This document shows, piece by piece, positions 1-4,609 of a stretch of DNA of 6,487 nt. The position numbers and the translations under genes were made by a program. The stretch comes from Methanomicrobiales archaeon (GTDB lineage: Archaea; Halobacteriota; Methanomicrobia; Methanomicrobiales; Methanoculleaceae): NCBI GenBank assembly GCA_019136335.1, contig JAGVUK010000315.1, positions 1 to 6,487 on the forward strand, given 5' to 3'. The notes below the pieces were generated by a model, which searched no databases, was not told the DNA's origin, and saw only the letters and a program-made list of their open reading frames with translations. Numbering within the stretch: the first letter of the stretch is position 1; each line of letters begins with the position of its first letter.

Positions 1-94
1 TGTACAGGCTCTTGGCATGGTACGCGAGCGTGTCGAAGATCTGGAACGTCTTCCTGGGAAGACGCAGATAGTTACTGACCGCTCGCAGTGCCAT
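1..94 (-). CDS. TnpB-like transposon protein, N-terminal part only (runs off the window)
   Basis: Only the first 31 residues are visible. The ATG at 94 has a well-placed AGGAG ribosome binding site 3 nt upstream (AGGAGATAATG). The protein begins MALRAVSNYLRLPRKTFQIF and continues to an AYHAKSLY segment. The pattern 'x-LRL-(x)n-LAxHAKSLYN' resembles the N-termini of a branch of archaeal TnpB/IS605 OrfB proteins, RNA-guided nucleases carried by IS200/IS605-type elements. It is a different subfamily from the TnpB at 2972, which starts MLRRYQYRLYPT. It lies directly after the broken PIN gene on the same strand, as expected if its element inserted there. The nuclease domain lies outside the window, so the assignment rests on a short match from memory and could be wrong. 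Confidence 0.55.
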   Translation of the reverse strand, partial: MALRAVSNYLRLPRKTFQIFDTLAYHAKSLY

Positions 95-113
95 TATCTC
101 CTATCTTTGTTGC

Positions 114-263
114 TCATCGGTCTATAAGATAACTCCCGCGGGGCGAAAGTGTACGGGGCTTGTTGCGGGCAATTCCTCCCCCAACTTGCGCAGGGGGTCT
201 CCTTGCCCGTTCGAGATGAAAGATGTAGCCGATAATAACGTTTGAGTCGAGAAAATATGGCAA
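114..263 (-). pseudogene. PIN-domain ribonuclease (VapC-like), N-terminal fragment
   Basis: Reading from a TTG at 263, the product starts LPYFLDSNVIIGYIFHLER. This is the N-terminal strand of a PIN domain with its first catalytic aspartate (LDSNV). PIN proteins are usually about 130-150 residues; here the frame runs only 49 codons to a TGA at 114. After about residue 20 the zero frame turns arginine- and proline-rich, while the frame one base later reads QGDPLRKLGEELPATSPVHF and stops at 122. That suggests a one-base frameshift before the final truncation. The TTG lies 5 nt after the stop of the 304-aa gene, so it was the last gene of that operon. The missing C-terminal two thirds, including the other acidic residues, means no active toxin. 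The TnpB-like start at 94 marks the probable cause of the truncation. Confidence 0.7.
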
Positions 264-268
264 TTGTC

Positions 269-1183
269 CTACATCTCCCTGGGGCGAGCCCGCACGCATT
301 CGTCGCGCGCGTACGCCATGAGGCGGAGGACAATCGGATCGATGTCCCTGCTCCGGGTATCCTGCTCCAGGCGTCCCAGCGCTTCGTCGTGAGCGGTTTC
401 GAACTCGCGGTCGTACAGGGGGAGTTCCTGTGCGAACGAGCGCTCCCACCGCTCGACGATCTCTTCGGGCACATTTTCGTTTTTTCGCACCCGTAAAAGA
501 CTGCAGAAGATCTCCCAGTACCTGTTTGAGAGCGCATCAAGCGGATCGCGAGTCTCAACGAAGAGCCGGGCGGTATCATCCCACGCGAGGTAGGTATCGA
601 GGAGTTCGCTCATCTCATTCTCCGGGAACTGCTTGATCAGCGTATCCAGGTATCGAAGGATGTTTGAGGAGATCCGGCCGTACGCATAATCATAGACCCG
701 CGGTTCGCCCGATAAGGAGACCAGGTAGTCCAGGTATTCTCTTTTGAAGGTCCTCTGATACCGGAACGGAGCGAGTTTGTATGCATCACCGACCAGCCTG
801 CTGCCATATCCCTCCTCCCACCGGGTCCCGCTCCGGTATTTTCTCAGGATCTTTCGAATCTCCTGGAGAACCACCTGCTTTTCCCTGGTCATCAGTTCCT
901 CGTCGTGAACGTGACGAAGAGGCACAGTCGCTCCGTCAGGCTGCAGGTACCCTCCATCAAGGGGGGTTCCGGTCTGCTCTTCAAATGTAATCGCCTCGAT
1001 GAGGGGGCCGTGGAGGTACCAGCAGTAGGGCAGCCCGATATCGATCCCCTGCCCCAACAGGTTCTGGTGGAGCAGGAACAAGGTTTTGTAAAGATGGGTC
1101 TTGCGGAAGAACGGCTCCCCGGCAGGGTTTGCCTCTACGAGGAGAACCTCAACGGAGTATTTCAGCAGGGGATTTTTTGCCAT
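269..1183 (-). CDS. Unrecognised 304-aa protein, middle gene of a PIN-associated operon
   Basis: This is a complete frame of 304 codons from ATG 1183 to TAG 269. The ATG is preferred over an in-frame GTG at 1192 because GGTGA lies 5 nt upstream of it; that GGTGA also contains the stop of the preceding gene. I cannot name the family. The N-terminal 65 residues contain KTHLYKTLFLLHQ (about 29-40) and LPYCWYLHGPL (about 51-61). A 'K-L-(Y/F)-LL ... Y-x-HGP' layout recalls small helical or winged-helix antitoxin-type domains such as Panacea/SocA, but this is a weak resemblance only. The rest is charged and largely helical, with no signal peptide or membrane segment, so it is probably cytosolic. 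It sits 5 nt after the 53-aa gene and 5 nt before the PIN remnant, so it is co-transcribed with both. A role as antitoxin, adaptor or effector of the PIN nuclease is inference from position. Confidence 0.85.
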   Translation of the reverse strand: MAKNPLLKYSVEVLLVEANPAGEPFFRKTHLYKTLFLLHQNLLGQGIDIGLPYCWYLHGPLIEAITFEEQTGTPLDGGYLQPDGATVPLRHVHDEELMTREKQVVLQEIRKILRKYRSGTRWEEGYGSRLVGDAYKLAPFRYQRTFKREYLDYLVSLSGEPRVYDYAYGRISSNILRYLDTLIKQFPENEMSELLDTYLAWDDTARLFVETRDPLDALSNRYWEIFCSLLRVRKNENVPEEIVERWERSFAQELPLYDREFETAHDEALGRLEQDTRSRDIDPIVLRLMAYARDECVRARPREM

Positions 1184-1188
1184 TGAAC

Positions 1189-1350
1189 TCACCGGGCACT
1201 TCTTTGGTTCGGGGATATTTCAGCGTATGGATTCTCCCTGTGGGCACGTACCCGTCCTTCCGGAGTAATATCGGGTTTTGCCACGTATTCTTCAAAGCGG
1301 CGGGCATCGTCGTCCTCCAGAGAGAAACCCGGTTCGATCTTTTGAGCCAT
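1189..1350 (-). CDS. Small acidic 53-aa protein, first gene of the PIN-associated operon
   Basis: ATG 1350 to TGA 1191-1189 encodes 53 residues beginning MAQKIEPGFSLEDDDARRFE, followed by EYVAKPDITPEGRVRAHRE. The protein is strongly charged, has no membrane segment, and has the size and make-up of a type II antitoxin. I recall similar 'EPGFS-x-E-x-DDA-RRF-x-EY' small proteins in methanogens but cannot give a family name. A GGATGA lies 6 nt upstream of the start. A TATA-like box and a perfect dyad lie 36-63 nt upstream, with no other gene between. Its stop sits inside the ribosome binding site of the 304-aa gene, which suggests translational coupling. The likely role is DNA-binding autoregulator and/or antitoxin of the operon; this is inference. 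The C-terminal 15 residues are less conserved-looking and could reflect a changed end. Confidence 0.72.
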   Translation of the reverse strand: MAQKIEPGFSLEDDDARRFEEYVAKPDITPEGRVRAHRENPYAEISPNQRSAR

Positions 1351-1385
1351 ATCGGGTCATCCCGCGTGGTTTTCGGGCGTGTTAC

Positions 1386-1425
1386 GGTACACTGTACCTA
1401 TCCAGTTAATATACGTTCGGGTACC
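1386..1425 (-). promoter_or_regulatory. Promoter and candidate operator of the 53-aa/304-aa/PIN operon
   Basis: On the minus strand, TATATTAA (plus positions 1406-1413) matches an archaeal TATA box and would place the transcription start near 1380-1387, about 30-37 nt before the ATG at 1350. A perfect 13-bp dyad, GGTACACTGTACC (1386-1398), lies between the box and that start. GGTACC (1420-1425) lies on the other side of the box. Palindromes flanking the TATA box and covering the start site are typical of autorepressed toxin-antitoxin operons. Which protein binds is unknown. Confidence 0.6.
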
Positions 1426-1588
1426 TGCGTCTCATGGTTGGGCCTGCTCTCTTTGGGTAACGGCGAAGTATTCCCCCGCCGGTTCCTGCCGCTTGTGGGG
1501 CAGCACGTGAAGGATGTGGTGTCTGCCCTGATTCGGCGTCCGCAACCCTGCATTCAAGTGAACTTGTGTCTCCATATTCTCATGCGGT
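1426..1588. other. Divergent intergenic stretch, no supported gene
   Basis: This stretch separates the minus-strand operon promoter from the HEPN remnant on the plus strand. A 47-codon minus-strand frame starting METQVHLNAG (about 1576 to 1433) has no ribosome binding site and resembles nothing I know, so I do not call it. A short dyad, CAAGTGAACTTG (1555-1566), lies 22 nt before the HEPN start and could be a relic operator. Confidence 0.4.
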
Positions 1589-1942
1589 ATGCCTGAGCGG
1601 AGTGCAGACTGGATGGAGCAGGCGCGGCGGGATCTCGCCATGGCCGGGATACCGGGTTCTTCGAATGGGCTCGGTTCTCATTCCGCAGCAGGCTGCTGAA
1701 AAGGCGATAAAGGCCGTCTACCAGAGGTCGGGGGCGGTTCGCGTGGGGTCATTCTCCTCGAAGGTCTCCGGGCAGCCGGCCGGGAGATCCCCGCCGACCT
1801 CTTCCGGATCGCACGCGGTCTCGACCGCAACTATATTCCGGACGGGTTTTCCCGGGGGAAACCGGCAGACTACTTCGCCCGGGAGGATGCAGTCAGTGGT
1901 GCGGAAAGAATCATTCAATTCTGTGACGGTCTTCTGGCTTGA
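1589..1942 (+). pseudogene. HEPN-domain toxin remnant, multiply frameshifted
   Basis: Pieces of one HEPN protein appear in order in three frames. The start is MPERSADWMEQARRDLAMAG (from ATG 1589). Next comes GFFEWARFS (about 1654-1680, next frame), then QQAAEKAIKAVYQRSGAV (from 1686, third frame). The C-terminal half, from LEGLRAAGREIPADLFRIAR (from 1757, original frame) to IIQFCDGLLA, ends at TGA 1940-1942. The 'DW-x2-QA-x-DL ... FEWA-x-F ... QQAAEKAIKA' pattern is diagnostic of the HEPN nucleotidyltransferase-partner family. These are RNases held inactive by an MNT partner. At least three indels are needed to restore the frame, and the RX4-6H region is scrambled (VGSFSSKVS where GHS is expected). 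The total length, about 118 codons, is near the usual 120-135. An MNT remnant follows directly, so this was a HEPN-first operon. Confidence 0.85.
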
Positions 1943-2208
1943 TACGGATCTCGTCCACGAACGGCTACGAGCGGCGGTGGAGAGGCTGGCATCCGACCAA
2001 AACGTCCTCCGCGTCGTCCTTTTTGGGTCGTTTGCCGGGGGGGCGGGCCGTTCCCGGGAGCGATCTCGATATCATGATCGTTCTTGCACACGATTGAACG
2101 GCCCCATCTTTCGAGCGGGTCTCCACGTACCTCACGTACTTCTCCGGGATCGGCGCCGAGCTCTTCCCCTTTGCGAATCCCCTCGCGCGACGGGTGGCGG
2201 AAGGTTGA
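1939..2208 (+). pseudogene. MNT-type nucleotidyltransferase (antitoxin) remnant
   Basis: The frame beginning LDTDLVHERLRAAVERLA runs into VLRVVLFGSFAGG, the start of the nucleotidyltransferase motif. The frame then breaks at a run of seven G (2037-2043). One base over it resumes as RAVPGSDLDIMIVLAHD, restoring the GS ... SDLDI metal-binding motif. A TGA at 2095-2097 interrupts it, and the same frame goes on with FERVSTYLTYFSGIGAELFP to a TGA at 2206. MNT proteins of this kind transfer AMP to their HEPN partner to neutralise it. There is no clear start codon, and the HEPN stop lies at the same spot, so the ancestral genes probably overlapped by a few bases. One frameshift, one nonsense codon and a lost start make this non-functional. 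The G-run break alone could be a sequencing artefact; the nonsense codon argues for real decay. Confidence 0.82.
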
Positions 2209-2267
2209 CCGCAGTCCGTCAACTCGTGAAGCGAGAGGACCGGGGCAAGGGGGCTCGATCCCCGTTC

Positions 2268-2534
2268 TCACAACCCGCGGTATGCACTACGACGGTGGCG
2301 GACGTAGAGGATGATGACCTCCTGCTCCGCATGGTTCACGGCATACACGATCTGGTAGTCTCCCACGCGGATCCGGTAGAGATGCTCTGCCCCGCTTAAC
2401 TTGCGCACGCCAAACGGCAGAGGCGCCTCAGACAGAGTCTCTATGCTCTGAAGAATGCGTGGAATTACATCGCGCGGCAATGCCGCGATATCTCTCTCGA
2501 CGCTTGCCTTGACCTGGATCACGTATCCAGCCAT
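2268..2534 (-). CDS. RelE/ParE-family toxin, probable mRNA interferase
   Basis: The 88-aa product has the full length of the RelE/ParE superfamily. It starts MAGYVIQVKASVERDIAALP (the first strand plus the amphipathic helix that places the toxin). It contains KLSG (45-48), then YRIRVGDYQIVY (53-64), and ends with ILYVRHRRSAYRGL (75-88). The 'YRIRVGDYRIVY ... V-x-HR-x3-Y' core is typical of the RelE branch that cleaves mRNA at the ribosome. K45, R54, R56, H80, R81 and Y85 are the candidate RNA-contacting and catalytic residues. The ATG at 2534 overlaps the antitoxin stop in a TAATG, so translation is coupled. The frame is intact. It converges with the dead MNT gene, leaving about 60 nt between them. 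Confidence 0.92.
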   Translation of the reverse strand: MAGYVIQVKASVERDIAALPRDVIPRILQSIETLSEAPLPFGVRKLSGAEHLYRIRVGDYQIVYAVNHAEQEVIILYVRHRRSAYRGL

Positions 2535-2713
2535 TAGCGCCCGTACCGCTTTTTGAATTCCTCAAATCCTATGGCCGGTTCTTCGCGCCGCTCCGCTACA
2601 ACAGCAAGGTCGTGAAGGTCTTCCTGCAGTTGCTCGTGCTCCTGCAGGGGGAGGATCACCGCGACCCGGAACGCGAGCTCATCGACAATGTACTGTTCTC
2701 CTGCTATACTCAT
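2534..2713 (-). CDS. RelB/Phd-like antitoxin partner of the RelE-type toxin
   Basis: ATG 2713 to TAA 2534 encodes 59 residues: MSIAGEQYIVDELAFRVAVI, then LPLQEHEQLQEDLHDLAVVA, then a tail that ends GFEEFKKRYGR. The N-terminal strand ('Y-(I/L)-VDE-x3-R-x-AVILP-x2-E-(H/Y)-E-x-L') is the DNA-binding, dimer-forming part of Phd/YefM-like antitoxins. 'EDLHDLAVVAERREEP' begins the extended helix that wraps the toxin in this family. A strong AGGAGGT lies 9 nt before the start, with a second GGAGGTGA just upstream. The stop overlaps the toxin start by one base. This gene is likely to repress its own operon through the dyad at 2733. Confidence 0.88.
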   Translation of the reverse strand: MSIAGEQYIVDELAFRVAVILPLQEHEQLQEDLHDLAVVAERREEPAIGFEEFKKRYGR

Positions 2714-2732
2714 TTGCTGCGAACCTCCTCAC

Positions 2733-2744
2733 CTCCATATGGAG
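2733..2744. promoter_or_regulatory. Candidate operator of the RelBE-like operon
   Basis: CTCCATATGGAG is a perfect 12-bp dyad 20 nt upstream of the antitoxin start, partly overlapping its distal GGAGGTGA sequence. No convincing TATA box is visible upstream on the minus strand (ATTGATAGTT near 2750-2760 is the best, and weak). Autorepression by the antitoxin is the usual pattern for such pairs; here it is inferred. Confidence 0.4.
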
Positions 2745-2766
2745 TGCAGGAACTATCAATCTTCGT

Positions 2767-2787
2767 TCGCTCCGCCGGTGGGGAGGG
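2767..2787 (+). repeat. Left copy of a 19-21 nt repeat shared with the TnpB right end
   Basis: TCGCTCC, GC, then CGGTGGGGAGGG at 2767-2787 matches TCGCTCC followed directly by CGGTGGGGAGGG at 4093-4111. The two copies differ only by the inserted GC. Both are followed by GC-rich GNRA-loop hairpins. They could be element termini, or omegaRNA scaffold pieces from two related elements. In GC-rich DNA some chance similarity is possible. Confidence 0.45.
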
Positions 2788-2921
2788 TCCTCAACCCTAA
2801 CATGGATTCAGGATGCCGCCCCGGCGAGGTCATCTATCTCTGCGGGGTTGAAGGCGGCATGAGCGGGCAGACTCCCTCCGCAAGGGGGGAGGTGAAAGCG
2901 GCGCCCCTTCTTCACTTTCAC
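2784..2921 (+). ncRNA. Multi-hairpin structured segment upstream of tnpB, possible omegaRNA-like RNA
   Basis: Four consecutive stems can be drawn. AGGGT/ACCCT (2784-2788 with 2794-2798) has a 5-nt loop. ATGCCGCC/GGCGGCAT (2813-2820 with 2853-2860) encloses a weaker inner stem (CCG/CGG and GAG/CTC). CTCCCTCC/GGGGGGAG (2872-2879 with 2884-2891) has a GCAA tetraloop and one T-G pair. GTGAAAG/CTTTCAC (2892-2898 with 2915-2921) follows directly. No coding frame here looks real. The packing of perfect stems into 140 nt suggests a transcribed structured RNA. It may be the left-end RNA of this element, or an omegaRNA left by a related TnpB or IscB (HEARO-like) element. The class assignment is a hypothesis; strand is taken from tnpB. 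Confidence 0.45.
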
Positions 2922-2971
2922 ACCGCCCGGGTATTCTTTATGCCGGAGGGGAGCTAACATGACCCTATCGT

Positions 2972-4072
2972 ATGTTGCGGCGGTACCAGTACCGGCTGTA
3001 TCCGACCGAGGATCAGAAGACTCTGATCGCCAAGCACCTTGGGTGCTGCCGGTTCGTGTACAACTGGGCCCTCAACCTCAAGAACACGGCGTACCACGAC
3101 GGGGGCATCAGCCTGTCCAGATACGACCTCACGAACCAGCTTCCGGCGCTCAAAGAGGAGTTGCCATGGCTGAAAGAGGTCAACGCCCAATCGCTGCAGC
3201 AATCGATTATCCATCTCTCCCGCGCGTTCACGAACTTCTTCGAGGGTCATGCCGAAGCACCGACCTTCAAGGCGAAGCATGCCCCCGAGCAGGCGTTCAC
3301 GGTACCCCAATCATACACCGTGGACTTCAAGCAGGGGACCGTGAAGCTCCCGAAGATCGGTTCGCTCAAAGTCAAGTATCACCGCACCTTCGTGGGCACG
3401 ATGAAGTCTACAACCGTCATCCGCAGATCGACCGGCCGGTACTTTCTCAGTATCGTGGTCGAGGACGGGCGGAAGCCCCCGCAACCCGCCGATCCGATCC
3501 CGGAGCAGACGGTCGGGATCGACCTGGGGCTCGCGCACTACGCTATTCTCTCGACCGGGGAGAAGGTGGAGAATCCCAAGTATCTCCGGAACGCCCAGCA
3601 GCGGTTGGCTGTCTTGCAGCGCCGGCTCGCCCGCAAGCAGAAGGGTTCCCGGAACCGGAACAAGGCCCGGCTCAAGGTTGCCCGGTGTCACCAGAAAATT
3701 GCCGATCAACGAAAGGACTTCCAGCACCAGCTCTCTTCTCGACTGGTCCGCGAAAACCAAGCCCTGGCTGTGGAGTCCCTGAACGTGGACGGCATGGTGA
3801 AGAACCGGTCTCTGGCCCGGGCGATCAGCGACGCCGGCTGGGGGACGTTCCTTTCGATGCTGACATACAAATGTCAGGAGGCCGGGAAAACCCTGCTGAA
3901 GATCGGGGTCTTCGAGCCCTCATCAAAGACCTGTTCGGTCTGCGGGTACCGGAAGGCCGATCTGACGCTGAAGGATCGGGAGTGGACGTGCCCGGACTGC
4001 GGCACCTGTCACGACCGGGACCTGAACGCCGCGGTCAATATCAAACAATTCGCACTTGCAGGCGCCGGATGA
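2972..4072 (+). CDS. tnpB: TnpB, RNA-guided RuvC nuclease of an IS605-type element
   Basis: The 366-aa protein begins MLRRYQYRLYPTEDQKTLIA, followed by the CCRFVYNWALN segment of the helix-turn-helix-like N-domain. Next come the central beta region and GIDLGLAHYA, carrying RuvC-I Asp184. ALAVESLNVDGM carries RuvC-II Glu268, a CxxC ... CPDCG zinc ribbon uses C321, C324, C340 and C343, and DRDLNAAVNI carries RuvC-III Asp350. All catalytic and zinc-binding residues are present, so the nuclease is probably active. TnpB uses an omegaRNA from the element's right end to cut DNA matching a guide next to a short target motif, which keeps the element in place. The start is the only in-frame ATG after TGA 2960. 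It has no close ribosome binding site, whereas a GGAGG-preceded ATG at 2959 is out of frame. The frame ends at TGA 4070, overlapping a +1 frame that encodes the usual family tail (4069-4149). Confidence 0.95.
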   Translation: MLRRYQYRLYPTEDQKTLIAKHLGCCRFVYNWALNLKNTAYHDGGISLSRYDLTNQLPALKEELPWLKEVNAQSLQQSIIHLSRAFTNFFEGHAEAPTFKAKHAPEQAFTVPQSYTVDFKQGTVKLPKIGSLKVKYHRTFVGTMKSTTVIRRSTGRYFLSIVVEDGRKPPQPADPIPEQTVGIDLGLAHYAILSTGEKVENPKYLRNAQQRLAVLQRRLARKQKGSRNRNKARLKVARCHQKIADQRKDFQHQLSSRLVRENQALAVESLNVDGMVKNRSLARAISDAGWGTFLSMLTYKCQEAGKTLLKIGVFEPSSKTCSVCGYRKADLTLKDREWTCPDCGTCHDRDLNAAVNIKQFALAGAG

Positions 4073-4154
4073 GCGCCGTCGAGCCTGTGGACTCGCTCCC
4101 GGTGGGGAGGGGGATGAAGCAGGAAGCCCCCTGCGTAAGCGGGGGGTAGTTCAC
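4073..4154 (+). ncRNA. TnpB omegaRNA (reRNA) 3' part and element right end
   Basis: Downstream of tnpB, GATGAAGCAGGAAGC leads into CCCCCTGC-GTAA-GCGGGGGG (4127-4146). This is a perfect 8-bp stem with one T-G pair and a GTAA tetraloop, followed by TAGTTCAC (4147-4154). This arrangement is characteristic of the right ends of IS605-family TnpB elements, where the RNA that guides TnpB is made. The RNA probably starts inside tnpB, so the 5' limit given here is minimal. By known TnpB biology the guide would be the roughly 16-20 nt after TCAC, beginning at 4155 (CTGGCGTTTAAGGAGTTCGT). The precise end and length are inferred. Confidence 0.7.
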
Positions 4155-4291
4155 CTGGCGTTTAAGGAGTTCGTGGGCGAGATCCCTCGGCGCACGGCCC
4201 CCTGATTCACGAGGGGCACAGGGTCTGCTTCTTCTCCGGGGACGGTTCGATCAGCAATCATTATGACCGTGCGTTCACAAGTATTCGTTGT

Positions 4292-4609
4292 ATGCTCCCG
4301 GTCAGGCGGCCGATCGTCCATGAATTCGCGGCAAAGGCGCGTGCGGCGTGCGGCGACGCAATAGAGGAGATCATCCTCTTCGGTTCCGTGGCGCGGGGAG
4401 ACGATCGGCCGGACTCCGATATCGATATCCTCGTGATCACATCTGAAGAGGACTTCCGCCTTCGTGAATACCTCACCGGACTGGCGTTCGATCTGCTGAT
4501 GCTCTCGGGTGAGCGGCTCTCGGTCAAGGTCCTCTCCCGGGCGGATGTTGCAGCGCACCGGGAATACCCCTTCATCAGGCAGGTTCTTCATGACGGCGTG
4601 GCGGTTTAA
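4292..4609 (+). CDS. mntA: MNT-type minimal nucleotidyltransferase antitoxin
   Basis: The 105-aa product starts MLPVRRPIVHEFAAKARAAC. The core motif LFGSVARG at 29-36, with DSDIDILVI at 41-49, fits GSX10DXD exactly (G31, S32, D43, D45). This is the signature of MntA-type enzymes that add AMP to the partner HEPN toxin. Length and fold match minimal nucleotidyltransferases. ATG 4292 has no visible ribosome binding site; the frame is open upstream to 4166 but has no better start. The mRNA may be leaderless, or the upstream region may have been changed by the TnpB insertion, whose end is 137 nt away. The HEPN gene follows with no gap. Confidence 0.88.
   Translation: MLPVRRPIVHEFAAKARAACGDAIEEIILFGSVARGDDRPDSDIDILVITSEEDFRLREYLTGLAFDLLMLSGERLSVKVLSRADVAAHREYPFIRQVLHDGVAV

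Larger units (their letters stand above)
2776..4154 (+). mobile_element. TnpB-only IS605-type element (IS1341-like); left boundary approximate
   Basis: The element contains a single tnpB gene and no TnpA (HUH transposase), so movement would need TnpA from elsewhere. The right end is well marked by an 8-bp GNRA-capped hairpin followed by TAGTTCAC (to 4154), a typical IS605-family terminus. The left boundary is not clear. I place it provisionally at the copy of CGGTGGGGAGGG that is also found near the right end. The element separates the RelBE-like operon from the MNT-HEPN operon. Confidence 0.6.

Noticed and set aside
1432..1641. Minus-strand 69-codon frame upstream of the 53-aa gene
   Set aside because: Overlaps the HEPN remnant, has no ribosome binding site and shows no recognisable motif.
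1566..2399. 277-codon plus-strand frame across the HEPN and MNT remnants
   Set aside because: It is a patchwork joining pieces of two decayed genes (QQAAEKAIKA and VVLFGSFAGG) with nonsense between. It also runs into the opposite-strand RelE-type gene.
2776..2921. CRISPR-like repeat array
   Set aside because: The repeated-looking GC blocks are inverted-repeat arms of hairpins, not direct repeats with regular spacers.
2959..4149. 396-codon plus-strand frame from ATG 2959, with a good ribosome binding site
   Set aside because: It is the out-of-frame shadow of TnpB, and its translation is arginine- and proline-rich without domains. Only its last 26 codons make sense, as the displaced TnpB tail.
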